From: Flammulina velutipes
Lineage: Eukaryota > Basidiomycota > Agaricomycetes > Agaricales > Physalacriaceae
Assembly: GCA_011800155.1 (NCBI GenBank)
Contig: CM022369.1
Location: forward strand, 3,658,001-3,722,000
Length of the DNA: 64,000 bases
Direction: 5' to 3'
Part shown: piece by piece, positions 43,648 to 54,691 of the stretch
Numbering within the stretch: the first letter of the stretch is position 1
How the letters are laid out: each line of letters starts with the position of its first letter
Program-made: the position numbers and the translations under genes
The notes under the pieces: model-generated
Databases searched by the model: none
Told to the model about the DNA's origin: nothing
The model's input: only the letters and a program-made list of their open reading frames with translations

Positions 43648-45264
43648 ATGGGCACCATGACGGACCAGGACGATGCTGCGCAGGCAGATGGCGACGGGCC
43701 CAATAGTTCTGACAAACCGCCGCATGATCCTACGCTGCCAACGTCCAGCATGCCCAACTCCAGTACTCGCCAACCAAAACCCTCGCTCCCTCCTTTTACT
43801 GCAGATATGCTTCATCTCACAGAACTATCGGTCTCTTCTGGCAGCGTGTCCCCTGCCACGTCGCCAACCGTCTACGATAGCGACTGGGGGAGCCTTCCGT
43901 CCACTCGCGCAAACAGCAGAGCGCCCAGTATGTCCTCTGGCACTGCTGGTGGAAAATTGCAATCTACTTCTACCCCATCATCGCCTGTTATTCCTGCCTT
44001 GGCCTCTTCCACTTCCACGCTGCGTCCCAAGGCCCCGTCTGTTCGTTCGCATGACGGAAGTCACAAGTTTTCCCTCAAGGACCTCCTCGGCTCTGGCTCC
44101 AAACGTTCAGCTGGCAGTCGAAAATCAGACGGAGATAGCGACGCGGGCGGCAAGGGTACACGCTCCATCGCCGGGGACTCTGCCACAAGCTTCTCCTCGA
44201 AGTATGGGGTCTACCAGAAGGTTACCATTGGCAAGGGAGCTACTTCTGTTGTGCGTCTTGCCCACAAATGGGATCGGAGCGAAGAGAAGTTGTACGCTAT
44301 CAAGGTACTTCATATATCAGCTTACTTACGAAGACCGTTGACATTCGTCTCCCAGGAGTTTCGTAAGCGCCGCAAGAACGAGACAGAGAAGGAGTACATC
44401 AAGAAGCTCACTGCCGAGTTCTGCATATCGTCCACCCTTCACCATCCCAACGTTGTTGAGACAGTCGATCTCATCCAGGACGAGAGCCAGAAGTGGTGTG
44501 TGGTGATGGAGTTCTGCCCCGGCGGAGATCTCTACGCTGCTATCAAGAAGGGTGGAATGTCACCAAGCGAAGTGGAGTGCTGTTTCAAGCAAATCATTTG
44601 CGGAGTCGCCTACCTTCATAGCCAAGGCGTCGCCCATCGTGATCTCAAGCCTGAAAACCTTTTTTTCGACACCAAAGGTCATCTCAAGGTACGCAGTCTC
44701 CGTGCGTTTTGGCGTATACCGTTCTGATAAGCTCTCAGATTGGGGACTTTGGTACATCAACAGTATACCGACTTCCGTGGGAGGTCGCTGTTCACATGTC
44801 GACTGGACTTTGCGGAAGCGAGCCTTATATCGCACCAGAGCAGTTCACGGGGAAACGTCAGTCTGAGCGTCATCTCTCCCTTGCTGTATCCTGATGTCTT
44901 CCTCGCAGCGTATGACGCCCGGCTGGTCGATATCTGGGCGTGCGGTGTGCTGTACTACTGCTTGCATCTCCAAGAGCTGCCTTGGCGCGTGGCGCAGCCT
45001 TCTGACGCGATGTACACTGCGTATTCGGAGGCGTGTGCGGCTTCTCGGATTCCGGACACGATTACAAACTTGTCACCGCGAAGCTGTCGTCCGTTGATTC
45101 GTAGGATGTTGGAGCCCAACCCGAAGAAACGCATTGCGATTGAAGCTGTTGTTCAGAATTCGTGGATAGAAGGTATTGAGGTGTGTCATACGGTGGCTTC
45201 ACCGAAACATGTGCACGTACATGCACAAGCCCTCGCACAGGCGCAGTTGCATCAGTTGTCGTGA
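43648..45264 (+). CDS. HAL4/HRK1-type Ser/Thr protein kinase, 487 aa
   Basis: Four exons (43648-44304, 44356-44688, 44739-44856 and 44909-45264), in frame over 1,464 nt. Residues 1-190 are Ser/Pro-rich and probably regulatory. The kinase domain follows: the Gly loop 'IGKGATSVVRL', K219 in 'YAIK', 'HRDLKPEN' (catalytic D315), 'IGDFGTS' (D333), 'GSEPYIAPEQF' and 'DARLVDIWACGVLYYCL'. The APE is followed by the 'YDARLVDIW' block typical of yeast NPR/HAL kinases, which control plasma-membrane nutrient and potassium transporters. All catalytic residues are present. Confidence 0.85.
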
Positions 45265-45669
45265 TTATGTATCATACAGTATGCCCTACATCTTTTCTCT
45301 TATGCGTATTTGCTTTTGGTCATCCATCTCTGACAAGTGCTCAGCTAGTCGATGTGGCGTAAGCACGGTTTGCCGCACTCAGTTTCCTCCGACTCGGACA
45401 GATGCTGCATCGATGTCGCGTCTCTTTCCTGACATCACTTGGAAAATCGGTTACACAGGACACGCGGGTCATCTACTTGAGTGCTGCAGAATGATCCTCC
45501 TTCGCACGAATCCCAAGGTTAGTACTCTTTTTCTGTGTCACGAGAAGATTGCTGATAGATGACAACAGAAATCATTCGTTACATTCATTTGACACGATCT
45601 CTAGATATCTCCATCCACTCTCCCATATATAAGGTGGGGAGCAAACAGTGCCTTTCTCTTTCCATGTGA
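45265..45669. other. Intergenic, nothing recognised
   Basis: About 400 bases between the kinase and an F-box gene on the same strand. No gene supported. Confidence 0.45.
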
Positions 45670-45708
45670 TCACAATGGTCGCTCTTTTCTCCTGGCTTTG
45701 GAAAACTG

Positions 45709-47931
45709 GTGAATTCCCTTTCCTCCCTTCTGCTTTCAAAGTTTGAACGCTTCCTAGCGCCTAAACCAAACCTCGGCCTTCCCCAAGAGCTAGTCGACCT
45801 AATCATCGATCTGCTCCAAAGCGATAGGAAGACTCTACGGGCTTGTGCGCTGACGAACAAGTCGTTCGTTAATCGTGCTCAGGCAAATCTCTTTCGCGAA
45901 GTTGCTATCTTAGGCCACCCAATTATGCCACCGCAGTCATGCGCGCGACATATACAACATCTACGTCTCATCAATATCCCCTTCCACGACACACCCGAAA
46001 GCGATTTATCCCAACTCACGCAGCTGCGCTCGCTGTCTATCATCAACGTAGATGTACAGCTGCTGTATCACATGCAGTGGCCGTCCACGGTCGAGTCTCT
46101 CTTTCTCAGCCTCCCATCTCTTCCCAATCGTGACGCCTTCTTCGGCTTTGTGTCGAATTTTCCCCATCTGCGGGTGCTCCGGTTATCACAGCTTAGTTGT
46201 GTTGATGGCAGTTCTCAGGATGGTGTGTATGGACACGGGAGGATGAAGATACCACTCAAGATACTGGAGACGTCCCTAGACTCCAACATCCTGAAGGACT
46301 CGTCTTCACCGTTTGACTTGGATGGTCTGGAGGAGTTGGTCGTCAGGCCGAAAGCGAATGATTTGGACGTGTTGGGAAAGATTCAGGACTTGTTAGAGGA
46401 TGCATGTAAGACGGTGACTGTACTGGAGGTTGATGCCTTCACTATGTGGGGTATGTTTTCACTGGGCGGGTAGAAGTTGGTGAAATTCATGATTCATTTC
46501 ATGTCCTTTCGTCGTACTTTTCAAGTCATATCCTAATGAATTTCAACTACCTAATGATGAATTTCATTTGCTTTGACATGATTTTATTCATGTACTTTTT
46601 TGCCCATATCATGTTCCTTTTTCACGAGGAACCTGGTGAATCTCAAGTGAGATTTCCGTGCGGTACACAGCCAGTCATGATACTGTTGAATGATTCTCAT
46701 TCTCTTATTCCAGTGACTTTCACAAGCAAAGAAAGCAAAAATGAATCAATTCTGGTGCTACACTAGACACGATATATGGCGACAGTAGAAAGATAAGTAT
46801 AGGATGGAACAGGATCGCGGAGGGACATAGTAATGACACGGTGATAACGAGGTGAGGGTGTAGTGAGTGGTGGGGCATGGGATGACGGGGAAGCCTAACG
46901 CGGCGACGTCAGGTGGGGCATCGGAAACGATGGTGTTAGCAAAACATGATTCGTTGAGGCAAAATGTTACGCACCATGTTGGAGTTGTCTCTAGCCGAGG
47001 CGCGTTTGCAGGCGCACACATGATGTGGAGCCATGAGCGCCATTGCGGAGTCCGATGTTGTTTGAGTACGGACTACAGGCTACAAGAAGCCACAAGGTGT
47101 CAGTCCAGCAGCATTGGGTGATCAATCATGAATACCGATGGTAAGAGCGACAACGGTCGGCGGGCGGCGGGCGGCGGGAGGGAGTGATTCCCGGTGGATT
47201 TCTGTGGTGGAGATGATGGTGGTGGCAGGAAGTCAAGGCGTGGAGACCAGTTGGAGGCAACTTATGATGACGATGTCATCGTTCCCACGCCATCTCCGTG
47301 CAAAAAAACCCAAGTGCGAACACAATGAAAATATACTCATGTCATTTTCTGATGACTGCACCATTTCATGTGGAATATATGACTTGAAATATTCATGATA
47401 AAAGTAAATGAATAATGAATCTCATGTTCCGGTAACATGAATTTCACCAACTTCTACCCGCCCAGTGTTTTCGTATACCGTTTAGGCGTACATCGCTAAT
47501 GGCTATCGATAGGACGAACCGACCTTCTGCGTTTACGTGTCTACAATCTGCGCGTCCTCAAAGTTTCTGTCACGGATCTTGATGTCCACCGACATCTATT
47601 CGGATGGTGGGTATCTCTGCTCTCCAACGATGATGAGCAATGGGAGATCGAAGAGCTCGAGATAACCGTATCTGTGTTTAGCTCCGTAATAAGCTCCGAT
47701 TCCTTTGGAGGAAGGGAATGGGACGCGTTGGTCTCTGTGCTAAATGGGAGACACTTGGCGAGCCTACGGCGAGTGACGGTACATGTGGATCATCTTGTAC
47801 CACCATCATCATCTCCTCAACCCCTCTCACCAATTACCTCGATGCACTGGTAAAGGATATGTATCATCACTTCTGCCTCGTCGAGTCGTCGTTCTTGCAG
47901 GGACGTGCATGGATGGCCTCATCTGAACTGA
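45709..47931 (+). CDS. F-box/LRR-like protein with a transposon-bearing intron, about 369 aa
   Basis: Exons 45709-46450, 47513-47849 and 47901-47931 give 1,110 nt in frame. The F-box is 'LGLPQELVDLIIDLLQSD' with 'LRACALTNKSFVNRAQANL'. LRR-like 'QLRSLSIINVDV' and 'LRVLRLSQLSC' follow, and exon 2 continues 'LLRLRVYNLRVLKVSV'. Intron 1 is 1,062 nt because a 1,008-bp TIR element sits in it; without it the intron would be 50 nt. The frame is open back to 45670 but has no ATG. The ATG at 45675 is one base out of frame, so the 5' end is either spliced in a way I cannot see or damaged. Confidence 0.65.
46460..47467. mobile_element. 1,008-bp TIR element inside an F-box intron
   Basis: Perfect 32-bp terminal inverted repeats beginning 'CACTGGGCGGGTAGAAGTTG'. 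The subterminal regions also pair ('TTTCAAGTCATAT' and its inverse). Flanks are TTTT on both sides, so the target duplication is 2-4 T's. The middle (46.78-47.3 kb) has no transposase. The start 'CACTG' with a short duplication suggests a CACTA-like non-autonomous element, but this is a guess. Perfect TIRs point to recent movement. Confidence 0.88.
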
Positions 47932-47974
47932 CCGAGTACTGTGACACCATGAACATGCCATCGTGAGTTTCATA

Positions 47975-48205
47975 CTTGCAGTCGAGTCTCTCCACTCTAT
48001 TTTCTCCTTCGTCGAGTCTCTCCACTCTCTTTCTCCTTCGTCGAGTCTCTCCACTCTCTTTTCTCCGTTATCGATTCTCTCCACTGCTCTTTTTCTCCTT
48101 CATCGATTCTCTCCACTCTGTCTCTCCTTCGTCGATTCTCCCCACTCTCTCGTCTTTGGCATCGAGTCTCTCCACTCTCACGTACCTGTCATCGAGTTTC
48201 TCCTG
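47975..48205 (+). repeat. Minisatellite, about 30-bp unit, seven to eight copies
   Basis: Units resemble 'TCGAGTCTCTCCACTCTCTT' followed by 'TCTCCTTCG', with small indels. They begin 43 bases after the F-box stop codon, so they probably lie in its 3' UTR. Open frames through it are by-products of the repeat. Confidence 0.85.
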
Positions 48206-49461
48206 TCTCATAGTCATATGTAGACGTGGGTGCTCCTCGATTGGACGAGAACGCACACTTTTGGGTCCTGTTTTCTGCCCGACAAGAGCATGCGTTTCTG
48301 CGTCCGGTCATTGAGCATGGTGTGCTGGGGATGTTTGGGTTGGGGTGAGCATTGTCACCTCTCTCCATTCAAACGGGTCACACAAACCTGTCGCACGGTT
48401 GCTCAAGATGGGCTCGTCGTTAATATGACTGACAAGCCTGATAGTGACTAGTGAGTAGGTGTCTGATATACAGTCCACGACTCTAATAGCTGCCCGAGGA
48501 GGGACACGTCCCCGGACGCATCCTTGGTGCCAAGCCGGCTAACACTAAATGTCGATTGTGCCTGTATAATATCCAATCATCTGAGTGAGACGGGAACCGG
48601 GATAGCGTATAAACCGACCCCAGGGGAGGTCCCCGAGGCCGTAGGAATGCAATTCACAGCGGCGTATATCTCGCTAACTACAGTAGGGTAGTGGTAATGA
48701 AATACAAGGGTGGGATCACAAAAAACTGATACTGGCGAGACAGTGAGATAAGGAATAAGAGAAAAATTGAGATCTTACCTGGCGAGACAGTGAGAGTAGC
48801 TGAAGAGCAGTGAAAATAATTTTCACGCTGACTCATGTCCTGCCAGGCCAAATACGTAGGCGTAATTACGAACAAGGAGACGGAGGCAAATAATCGTGGC
48901 GCAAGGGAGAGATATTGTCCGAAAAAGGGAATGAAGGAATGACTAGTCTTCGCGGCTTGAGAGACATGGGGTCGACGTCCTGCGCATCACGTACACTCTA
49001 GGAATGCAGGGGTGAGATGGTGTGCTCATGGAGGCTTGGAGGAAGTACGTACCGAAAACACATTTTTCGACCCGGAGGTAATGGCAATGGTCCGCGCCGT
49101 CACTTAGGACCCTATGAGGGGGAGGCACGGTCAGTACGCGAAGAGGAGGTAAGAGAGGATGCTCACTCGAAGATTAGTCTTGCGTAAAGTCCCCTCTAAA
49201 CCACAATTAATCAGACCTATGATGACGATGGTACACGCCAGAGACCACTCACGACATCTAGACTGAGAAGTGGCGCAATCTCGAGCGGGTGTCTAGGAAA
49301 ATAAGGGGAGACCAAGAGGTGATTTGGCAGACAGTCTCGAACTTGTCTCATAGTCCCCAAACGTCCTTGGTTCAGCGCTTGCAAATAACGTCACCGTTAG
49401 CCCGCAGATGCAGACTCCAATTTAAGCGGGAGATGCAGACAGGGTATCCCCTCAAGCTGCA
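48206..49461. other. Gene-poor stretch
   Basis: No gene supported. An 18-base direct repeat ('CTGGCGAGACAGTGAGA') occurs at 48732 and 48779. Possibly the remains of transposable elements. Confidence 0.4.
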
Positions 49462-49626
49462 ATGCCGTCCTCACATGATCTTCACGACTCCATCAACGAT
49501 CTCCTTGCTCGCTTTGCCACTGAAGATGCAGCAGAGCACTCAGAAAAGAACGCTATGGACGTCGACAGAGGGGACTTGATTCGCATCAGGTTCTTATGGT
49601 TTGGGAACGGAAACATCAGCAGCTAG
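49462..49626 (+). CDS. Small ORF, 54 aa, possible gene fragment
   Basis: Starts 'MPSSHDLHDSINDLLARF' and continues acidic and helical to 'FLWFGNGNISS'. It reads like the N-terminus of a larger protein, but no downstream exon was found. Confidence 0.25.
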   Translation: MPSSHDLHDSINDLLARFATEDAAEHSEKNAMDVDRGDLIRIRFLWFGNGNISS

Positions 49627-51397
49627 CACGGACTCATAAGTGGCGCAACTGGGAGATGCGTCTCTTTTTCTCCCTCGTGCTGTTGGTACATGACGCCACG
49701 GCTATGTCCGATGGTGAAACTGACCAGCGGCACGGGGTCACACGTAAAGTGTGAGCGGGTAGTTTTGCTATTAGTAGCATAACTCCCTGTGTACCCGCCA
49801 TCATCATCATCATCATGTGGAGAGGAAATGTCCTGAGGCGTTAGAGGACTTCAGGAGCGTTGTGGACGATGCATTGAAATGTATCCCTTCATCCATAATG
49901 TCTGTAGTGGATGTATCCAGGTATTAGGATGTGTGCAATTCAAGTTGCGCCACATTGATCGTGATCCACAAACGGCGTGCCATGCTTTCAAGCTTCAATC
50001 TTCGAACATATTCATCCTGACATTTTGATGGCATCGATTGGGATCCTCGGGAAACTCTGTTGCTTTCTCTTTTAATTAAGGAAATGCCAACATGAGGAGA
50101 CAAATTAAAATTGCTCAAAGAACCTAATCCTCAAGATGAAAGATATCGCCTCACTTGCTCCACGCAAACGAGGAAAGATAACTTGGACAAAGACTTCTGT
50201 ACGTCCTCGACGCAGCCACGATGCTTCCTACGGCCCACATGACCCAACAAAGATTCGCATTTCGAGTCATCCGCTGTCATTGTTAACAAAGACATGCCTT
50301 GGCTCAGTTGGATAGTGCTCAATCGGAATCGATGGTTCATCTCTTAGCTGCGGTTCGGCGTCACTCTCTCGGATGCTGTGTATCCTTCGCAGGCATTACG
50401 TCTCGCGATCTGAGCAGTATGGACCTGATTAGCGCGCGCGTCACTGCAACATATTCAACTTATCGCATCACTCATCTCAACATTGCCCAAAAAGGATGTC
50501 ATAATGTGGCGTCCGATTTCGATGAAAGCTTGTCATACCAAAGAGTGTAGGCGTTGGCTTCTTGTAGCTAAATGATTTGTGCTATCACTTGAGCTGTGAG
50601 AGCCTCATCGGGCTTCGACAGGCATTCCGTGGTTGAGCACGCACGGCAGAGTGTAGATGCAAAGTGAGGCCAATGATGATTCGATCCATCGATACTCCGC
50701 GGGACTTCGACTGACATTTCTGTGTTCGCGAGGAATGACATCTATTACATAGAATGCTTGTAGCGTGGTGCGTAGAGAAGCCGTGCATTGAACTTGAAGC
50801 TCTACCGGCTTCGCTTCGTTCATATCTTGCCACATCGCAGACCCGTAGCAGGAGCCTCGTGAAGAATAAAGAGCATAACTCCATCTATGCGATGTAGATA
50901 ATCCGTTCGGATACGCTCGGATGGGTACTCGGAGAGACTACGAGGTACGCTTTCCAAGCGGATTACACTTTAGCACCTAAGTTGCCGTATTGGGCCCGTC
51001 TTTCCTAGAAGAGAACAACAGCTGATCGAGGACAACAAGCGATGGATTACAGAGACAGCGATATGATAGATCACCGAAGAGGATGGACGATACGACATCC
51101 GAGAAGCCAGGCAGTAACATGTACTTCCAAGTTCCACGAGGAAGTCGCATAAGGTGAACAGAAATCTCCGCCAGCCAGTCTTCAGCAAAAGGATGTTAGA
51201 AAAACAGCTGAGATGTGCTTCGCTAATAGTTGGCTGTTACTTAGAACTTGCCAGATGTACTAACGCTGTAAAGCAAGAGGACGAGCATGAGTCAAAAGGC
51301 AAGACGAAGAGGATGAACCCCAGGTGAACCGGTTCGGCTCGGACATTGTAAACGCGATCCGGTTTAACCGCGTCAAACATCCCTTTCATCCATCTGC
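49627..51397. other. Gene-poor stretch with one weak minus-strand candidate
   Basis: No firm gene. On the minus strand 50884-50605 is open and reads plausibly ('MWQDMNEAKPVELQVQC', 'RWIESSLASLCIYTLP'), but lacks a family or clear splice partners. Confidence 0.35.
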
Positions 51398-51403
51398 TAT
51401 AAA
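51398..51403 (+). promoter_or_regulatory. TATA box and conserved promoter of acidic-protein copy 3
   Basis: TATAAA in 'CCATCTGCTATAAAGACT', 49 nt before the ATG, with 'GAACCGGTTCGGCTCGGA' about 75 bases further upstream. Both blocks are shared with the other copies. Confidence 0.6.
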
Positions 51404-51451
51404 GACTTCTGGGCGTCAGTATGCTTCCCCTCAATTCCTCATCGTGCCACA

Positions 51452-51976
51452 ATGCCCCGCGTCCAGTCCTCCTCCCCCACTATCAAACACCTTAATCCAC
51501 CTCGCGTTTACGTCGACCGTATGGGCAACATGCACGATCCGGACTACCAGTACTTCCCTGCCATCGTATCCTCCTACTCTTCATCGAGATACGAATCGGA
51601 CGCGGACGACGAGGAAGAATACGTCGACCCATTCTCTCGACCATCATCATCATTATCCGAGACATCGTCCAGACGCGCCTCTCCATCGTTATATCCCCCC
51701 TTCATCTTTCCATCACCCTTGTACACCCTATCGCACGAAACAAACAAGCTCAAGAAGAGCGCTAGAGTCTCGATAGACTCATATGATTCCGAAGAATACT
51801 CTTCAACCGAGGAGGTCGACTCAGAGGACGCGGACGAGGTCGAGGTCGAGGTGCAGAGATCCAAGGAGATGAGTTGTTCGGAGACGATAAAGAGACAGCT
51901 GCAATCGATGTCTTTCAACATGACATTCAGAGTATTTCGGGCTCGGCGCAGGGTTAGGAAGGTGTTTCGTCGGTGA
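51452..51976 (+). CDS. Acidic Ser-rich small protein, family member 3, 174 aa
   Basis: One exon, intact. It shares 'VDRMGNMHDPDYQYFPAI', the acidic block 'DSYDSEEYSSTEEVD' and the basic end 'FRVFRARRRVRKVFRR' with the members at 32.8 and 37.5-40.0 kb. The linker before 'HETNKLKKSARVS' is longer. It is on the opposite strand and about 18 kb from member 1, so it is an older or dispersed copy. Confidence 0.75.
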   Translation: MPRVQSSSPTIKHLNPPRVYVDRMGNMHDPDYQYFPAIVSSYSSSRYESDADDEEEYVDPFSRPSSSLSETSSRRASPSLYPPFIFPSPLYTLSHETNKLKKSARVSIDSYDSEEYSSTEEVDSEDADEVEVEVQRSKEMSCSETIKRQLQSMSFNMTFRVFRARRRVRKVFRR

Positions 51977-52683
51977 TCGTTTGACTAGTATTCCACGTTC
52001 CCCATACCCACAGCATCTACTATCCACACTGCATCGCATCACCTGTATACCCTCACATGTACATCAGTTATATCCACTTACACTGTATCCACTATCACGC
52101 CTTCTGTATACCGCATTACTAGCGTTTGGAACATTCTATCATGAAATTTGTATGAGCATGAGCAACCACATCGAAGCAAGTAGTTGAATACGAGGTGTGA
52201 ACTTTCTCAAGAAATCCGAGTTACCCGAGCTTGTGTGGCGCACGGCCGAAGGCGATATTCCACAGTATCATAGAAGAGGTAAAGCGTGTACATTAATAAC
52301 AGCTAGATTATTGCATACCAATCATGTTCTCTTCCTGTCGTTCTTTTCCAAAGATTCCGGGACAGCTAGTGTGGCGCAGTCATGGTCTTGAGGACTAAAT
52401 AGCTGTGTTGTAGTGTGTACAATGAACAGTATTGCTGCGTGCTGGAATTAGACGCCAAATGAAATTGCATTCCACGAGCCAGCTCGAAATACCTGAAGGG
52501 TTGAATTTGGTTTTGAAAAGGCAGTGTACTGCAGCAGTCAGCTGTGCGCGCTGCGGACGAAGACCTGCATACTGCATTCCTAAAAGCATTTTTAGCAAGT
52601 GTGTGGATATATACATACATTCCGGCTGGTAAGAACTTGAACGGTTTCCTTCATACATTTTAACGCCACAGCCTCCAAAAAGA
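51977..52683. other. Intergenic, nothing recognised
   Basis: About 700 bases between the acidic protein and tRNA-Gln. No gene supported. Confidence 0.45.
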
Positions 52684-52766
52684 AGGCACTACCAGGGTTC
52701 GAACCTGGGTTGTGGGAATGTTGGTTCTAATCAAAATCCCAAGTGCTGCCACTACACCATAGCGCC
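52684..52766 (-). tRNA. tRNA-Gln (TTG) with a 12-nt intron
   Basis: The minus strand folds with acceptor GGCGCTA/TAGTGCC, D arm GTGT/GCAC, anticodon stem TGGGA/TCCCA and T arm CCAGG/CCTGG around TTCGAAC. The loop is TT-TTG-A, then 12 nt (TTAGAACCAACA), then T, so the intron is at the canonical site. A TTTTT run directly downstream ends Pol III transcription. Confidence 0.9.
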
Positions 52767-53209
52767 ACGTACGTCAATTTCCCGCTGTCATTCACATTTT
52801 CTGAGCGGTAAGACCAACTTGTTGCTCGGGCTTGAACGTCCTAGTGAAGGAAGGATCCGTTCCAGAAGGGCTTACTTAACGATCACCTAGTGCTTACATC
52901 CTGTAATCACTTTCACGCGGGGGTGACTCGATGTTGGCGCCGAGTGTACAGAATTGTAGACGGGACTGGGTGCACGCTAGACCGTTAGTATCCATCTCAA
53001 TTCTCCGGTCTTAACAAACTGCCGTCCCTAGGACGATTACAGCAATAATTTGAATACAGAAACCTGTTACTAACAGGTGCGTACTATACAACTACACGAA
53101 AGCGATAAATCAATGTAAATGTCCACAGCGGTTGTCCAAAATAAACCATACTACGAAGTGCTTTTGCTTGTCATTCTCCCCCCGCACTCCGAGGAGGAGA
53201 AAGCGGAAG
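52767..53209. other. Intergenic, nothing recognised
   Basis: Between tRNA-Gln and the MADS-box gene. No gene supported. Confidence 0.45.
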
Positions 53210-54691
53210 TCATTCCTCTACTTTCGCAAGGATATCGCTATCTCCAGACTCGGCATTCCGTTCCCAACTCGTCCGAGATGAACCACCGCTGTTACTCAGG
53301 AAGTCTAGCCATGCGCTAGGATTAGCTGGGAGCATGTTCGCGCCTTGTCCGTGTCCTTGTCCTTGTCCGCTCCCATGTCCTTGTCCTTGACCGTGCCCGT
53401 GCCCGTGTCCGTGTCCGTGCGAAGTCGCACTCCGTGACTGATCATGTACGGGCCACTCAAAGCCCCCTCCCCGACCCGGATCGTCCAAAAAACCGAAGAT
53501 GTCCGCACTAGAGCTAGGGTTCGAGGAACGATGTTGGCTTGGAGGGTGGGAATATCCAGGTCGACCTCCGCCTGAAAAGGCGTATGGCGAGGGCGGTGGC
53601 GGTGGGAAATATCCGGGATCCTGATGATACGACGATGCTCCGGGACCACCTGCTTGATAGAATGTTGGTGGGGGCCCTGTAATCGTGCGTTGATATGGGT
53701 GTGGCTGCTGCTGACCATGGTGGGAATGAGAAGACGGATGATGCAATGACGGGGTGGGTGCCGGTGAATGGTCGATGAGACGAGGTTTCTTGCTGGGGTG
53801 ATGCCGACTTGATTGAGTACTTGAATCTGACGAGTGATGGACGTGGTGAGAGCTGGAAGGCAGAGGAAGTCCGGGGAGCGAGAGTTGTGGTGGCGAGTGG
53901 TGGGACAATGTTGACTAGGATATTGAGTTAGTAAACATGTCGAGATGGTTGAAAGGTGAATAGAAGATGTCCACGAGTCAAATTCAATTTGACCATATCG
54001 AAGAAGGCCCACACTATCATGGAAGGAATAGCACACACCTGAGGAGAGCCCCTGCCTCGTTTAATCGCGATAGACCGTGAGTCGTCCTCGTCGTCGTCCT
54101 CTTCATCTGAGGCTTGATTTTTTGCTGTAGAGCTTGAAAAATCCTTGGGTCCACGTGCATCTTTTTCACCGTCATACTGTATAGAGATCAATACGCTGAC
54201 CAGCGCGGTTGATAATAACGTACTCTCACATGCCTACTCACAATGTCCCGTATGTCTCGTGCGGAGGAATATTCGTAAAGTTTGACATGGTGTCCTGGTC
54301 GCTCCTCTACAAAGAAACGGTCGTGAGCACTAGCATGGCATGCGTCGACAACGCGGGTTCGCGCATAATCGGCCAATAAGCGCACATACCAAAGATTATC
54401 ACAGCCACGTCGACAGAACACAGAACTCCAAGCTCGTACGCTTTTTTGAAGAGACCATTTTTGCGCTGTGGACGACAGATCAGCCTCCATAAATAGCAAC
54501 ATAAAAATAGCAAAAAGGAAACAAAAGGATAGATGGAGATTGACGAGTCGCTCGTTGTCTATTAAGCTCACCTTTAGGAAAGTGACGCTCCGGTTTCGTT
54601 CGTGCTGGATGTCAGTCGTAAATATACCTCCTTGAACGTGTTACTATTAACGTACGGTGATTGGCTGTATCTCGATCTTTCGGCGACCCAT
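53210..54691 (-). CDS. MEF2-type MADS-box transcription factor (Rlm1/Smp1-like), 350 aa
   Basis: Six exons (54691-54656, 54604-54572, 54465-54390, 54306-54242, 54176-54039 and 53914-53210), in frame over 1,053 nt. The MADS domain is spread over the first three exons: '[12 protein letters not shown]', '[11 protein letters not shown]' and '[20 protein letters not shown]'. The start MGRRKI and the following '[10 protein letters not shown]' fit the MEF2 class, which in yeasts (Rlm1) acts downstream of the cell-wall-integrity MAP kinase. Then come an acidic block and a long His/Pro/Ser-rich tail with a Gly-His/Gly-Gln run. The DNA-binding part is complete. Confidence 0.9.
53335..53430 (-). repeat. 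Hexanucleotide coding repeat (Gly-His / Gly-Gln)
   Basis: A run of GGNCAN-type codons gives alternating Gly-His and Gly-Gln in the tail of the MADS protein. It is prone to length change. Confidence 0.8.

Noticed and set aside
47960..48314. Ser/Leu-rich frames of 86 and 112 aa
   Set aside because: They are reading frames through the minisatellite.
48896..49955. Possible element bounded by GTGGCGCAA in opposite orientations
   Set aside because: Only 9 bases, a word that recurs often in the window; no target duplication seen.
50296..50350. A-box-like 'TGGCTCAGTTGGATAG'
   Set aside because: No acceptor pairing and no good B box.
51574..51921. Antisense frame opposite the acidic protein
   Set aside because: Complement of acidic/Ser codons; the sense frame is conserved in four copies.
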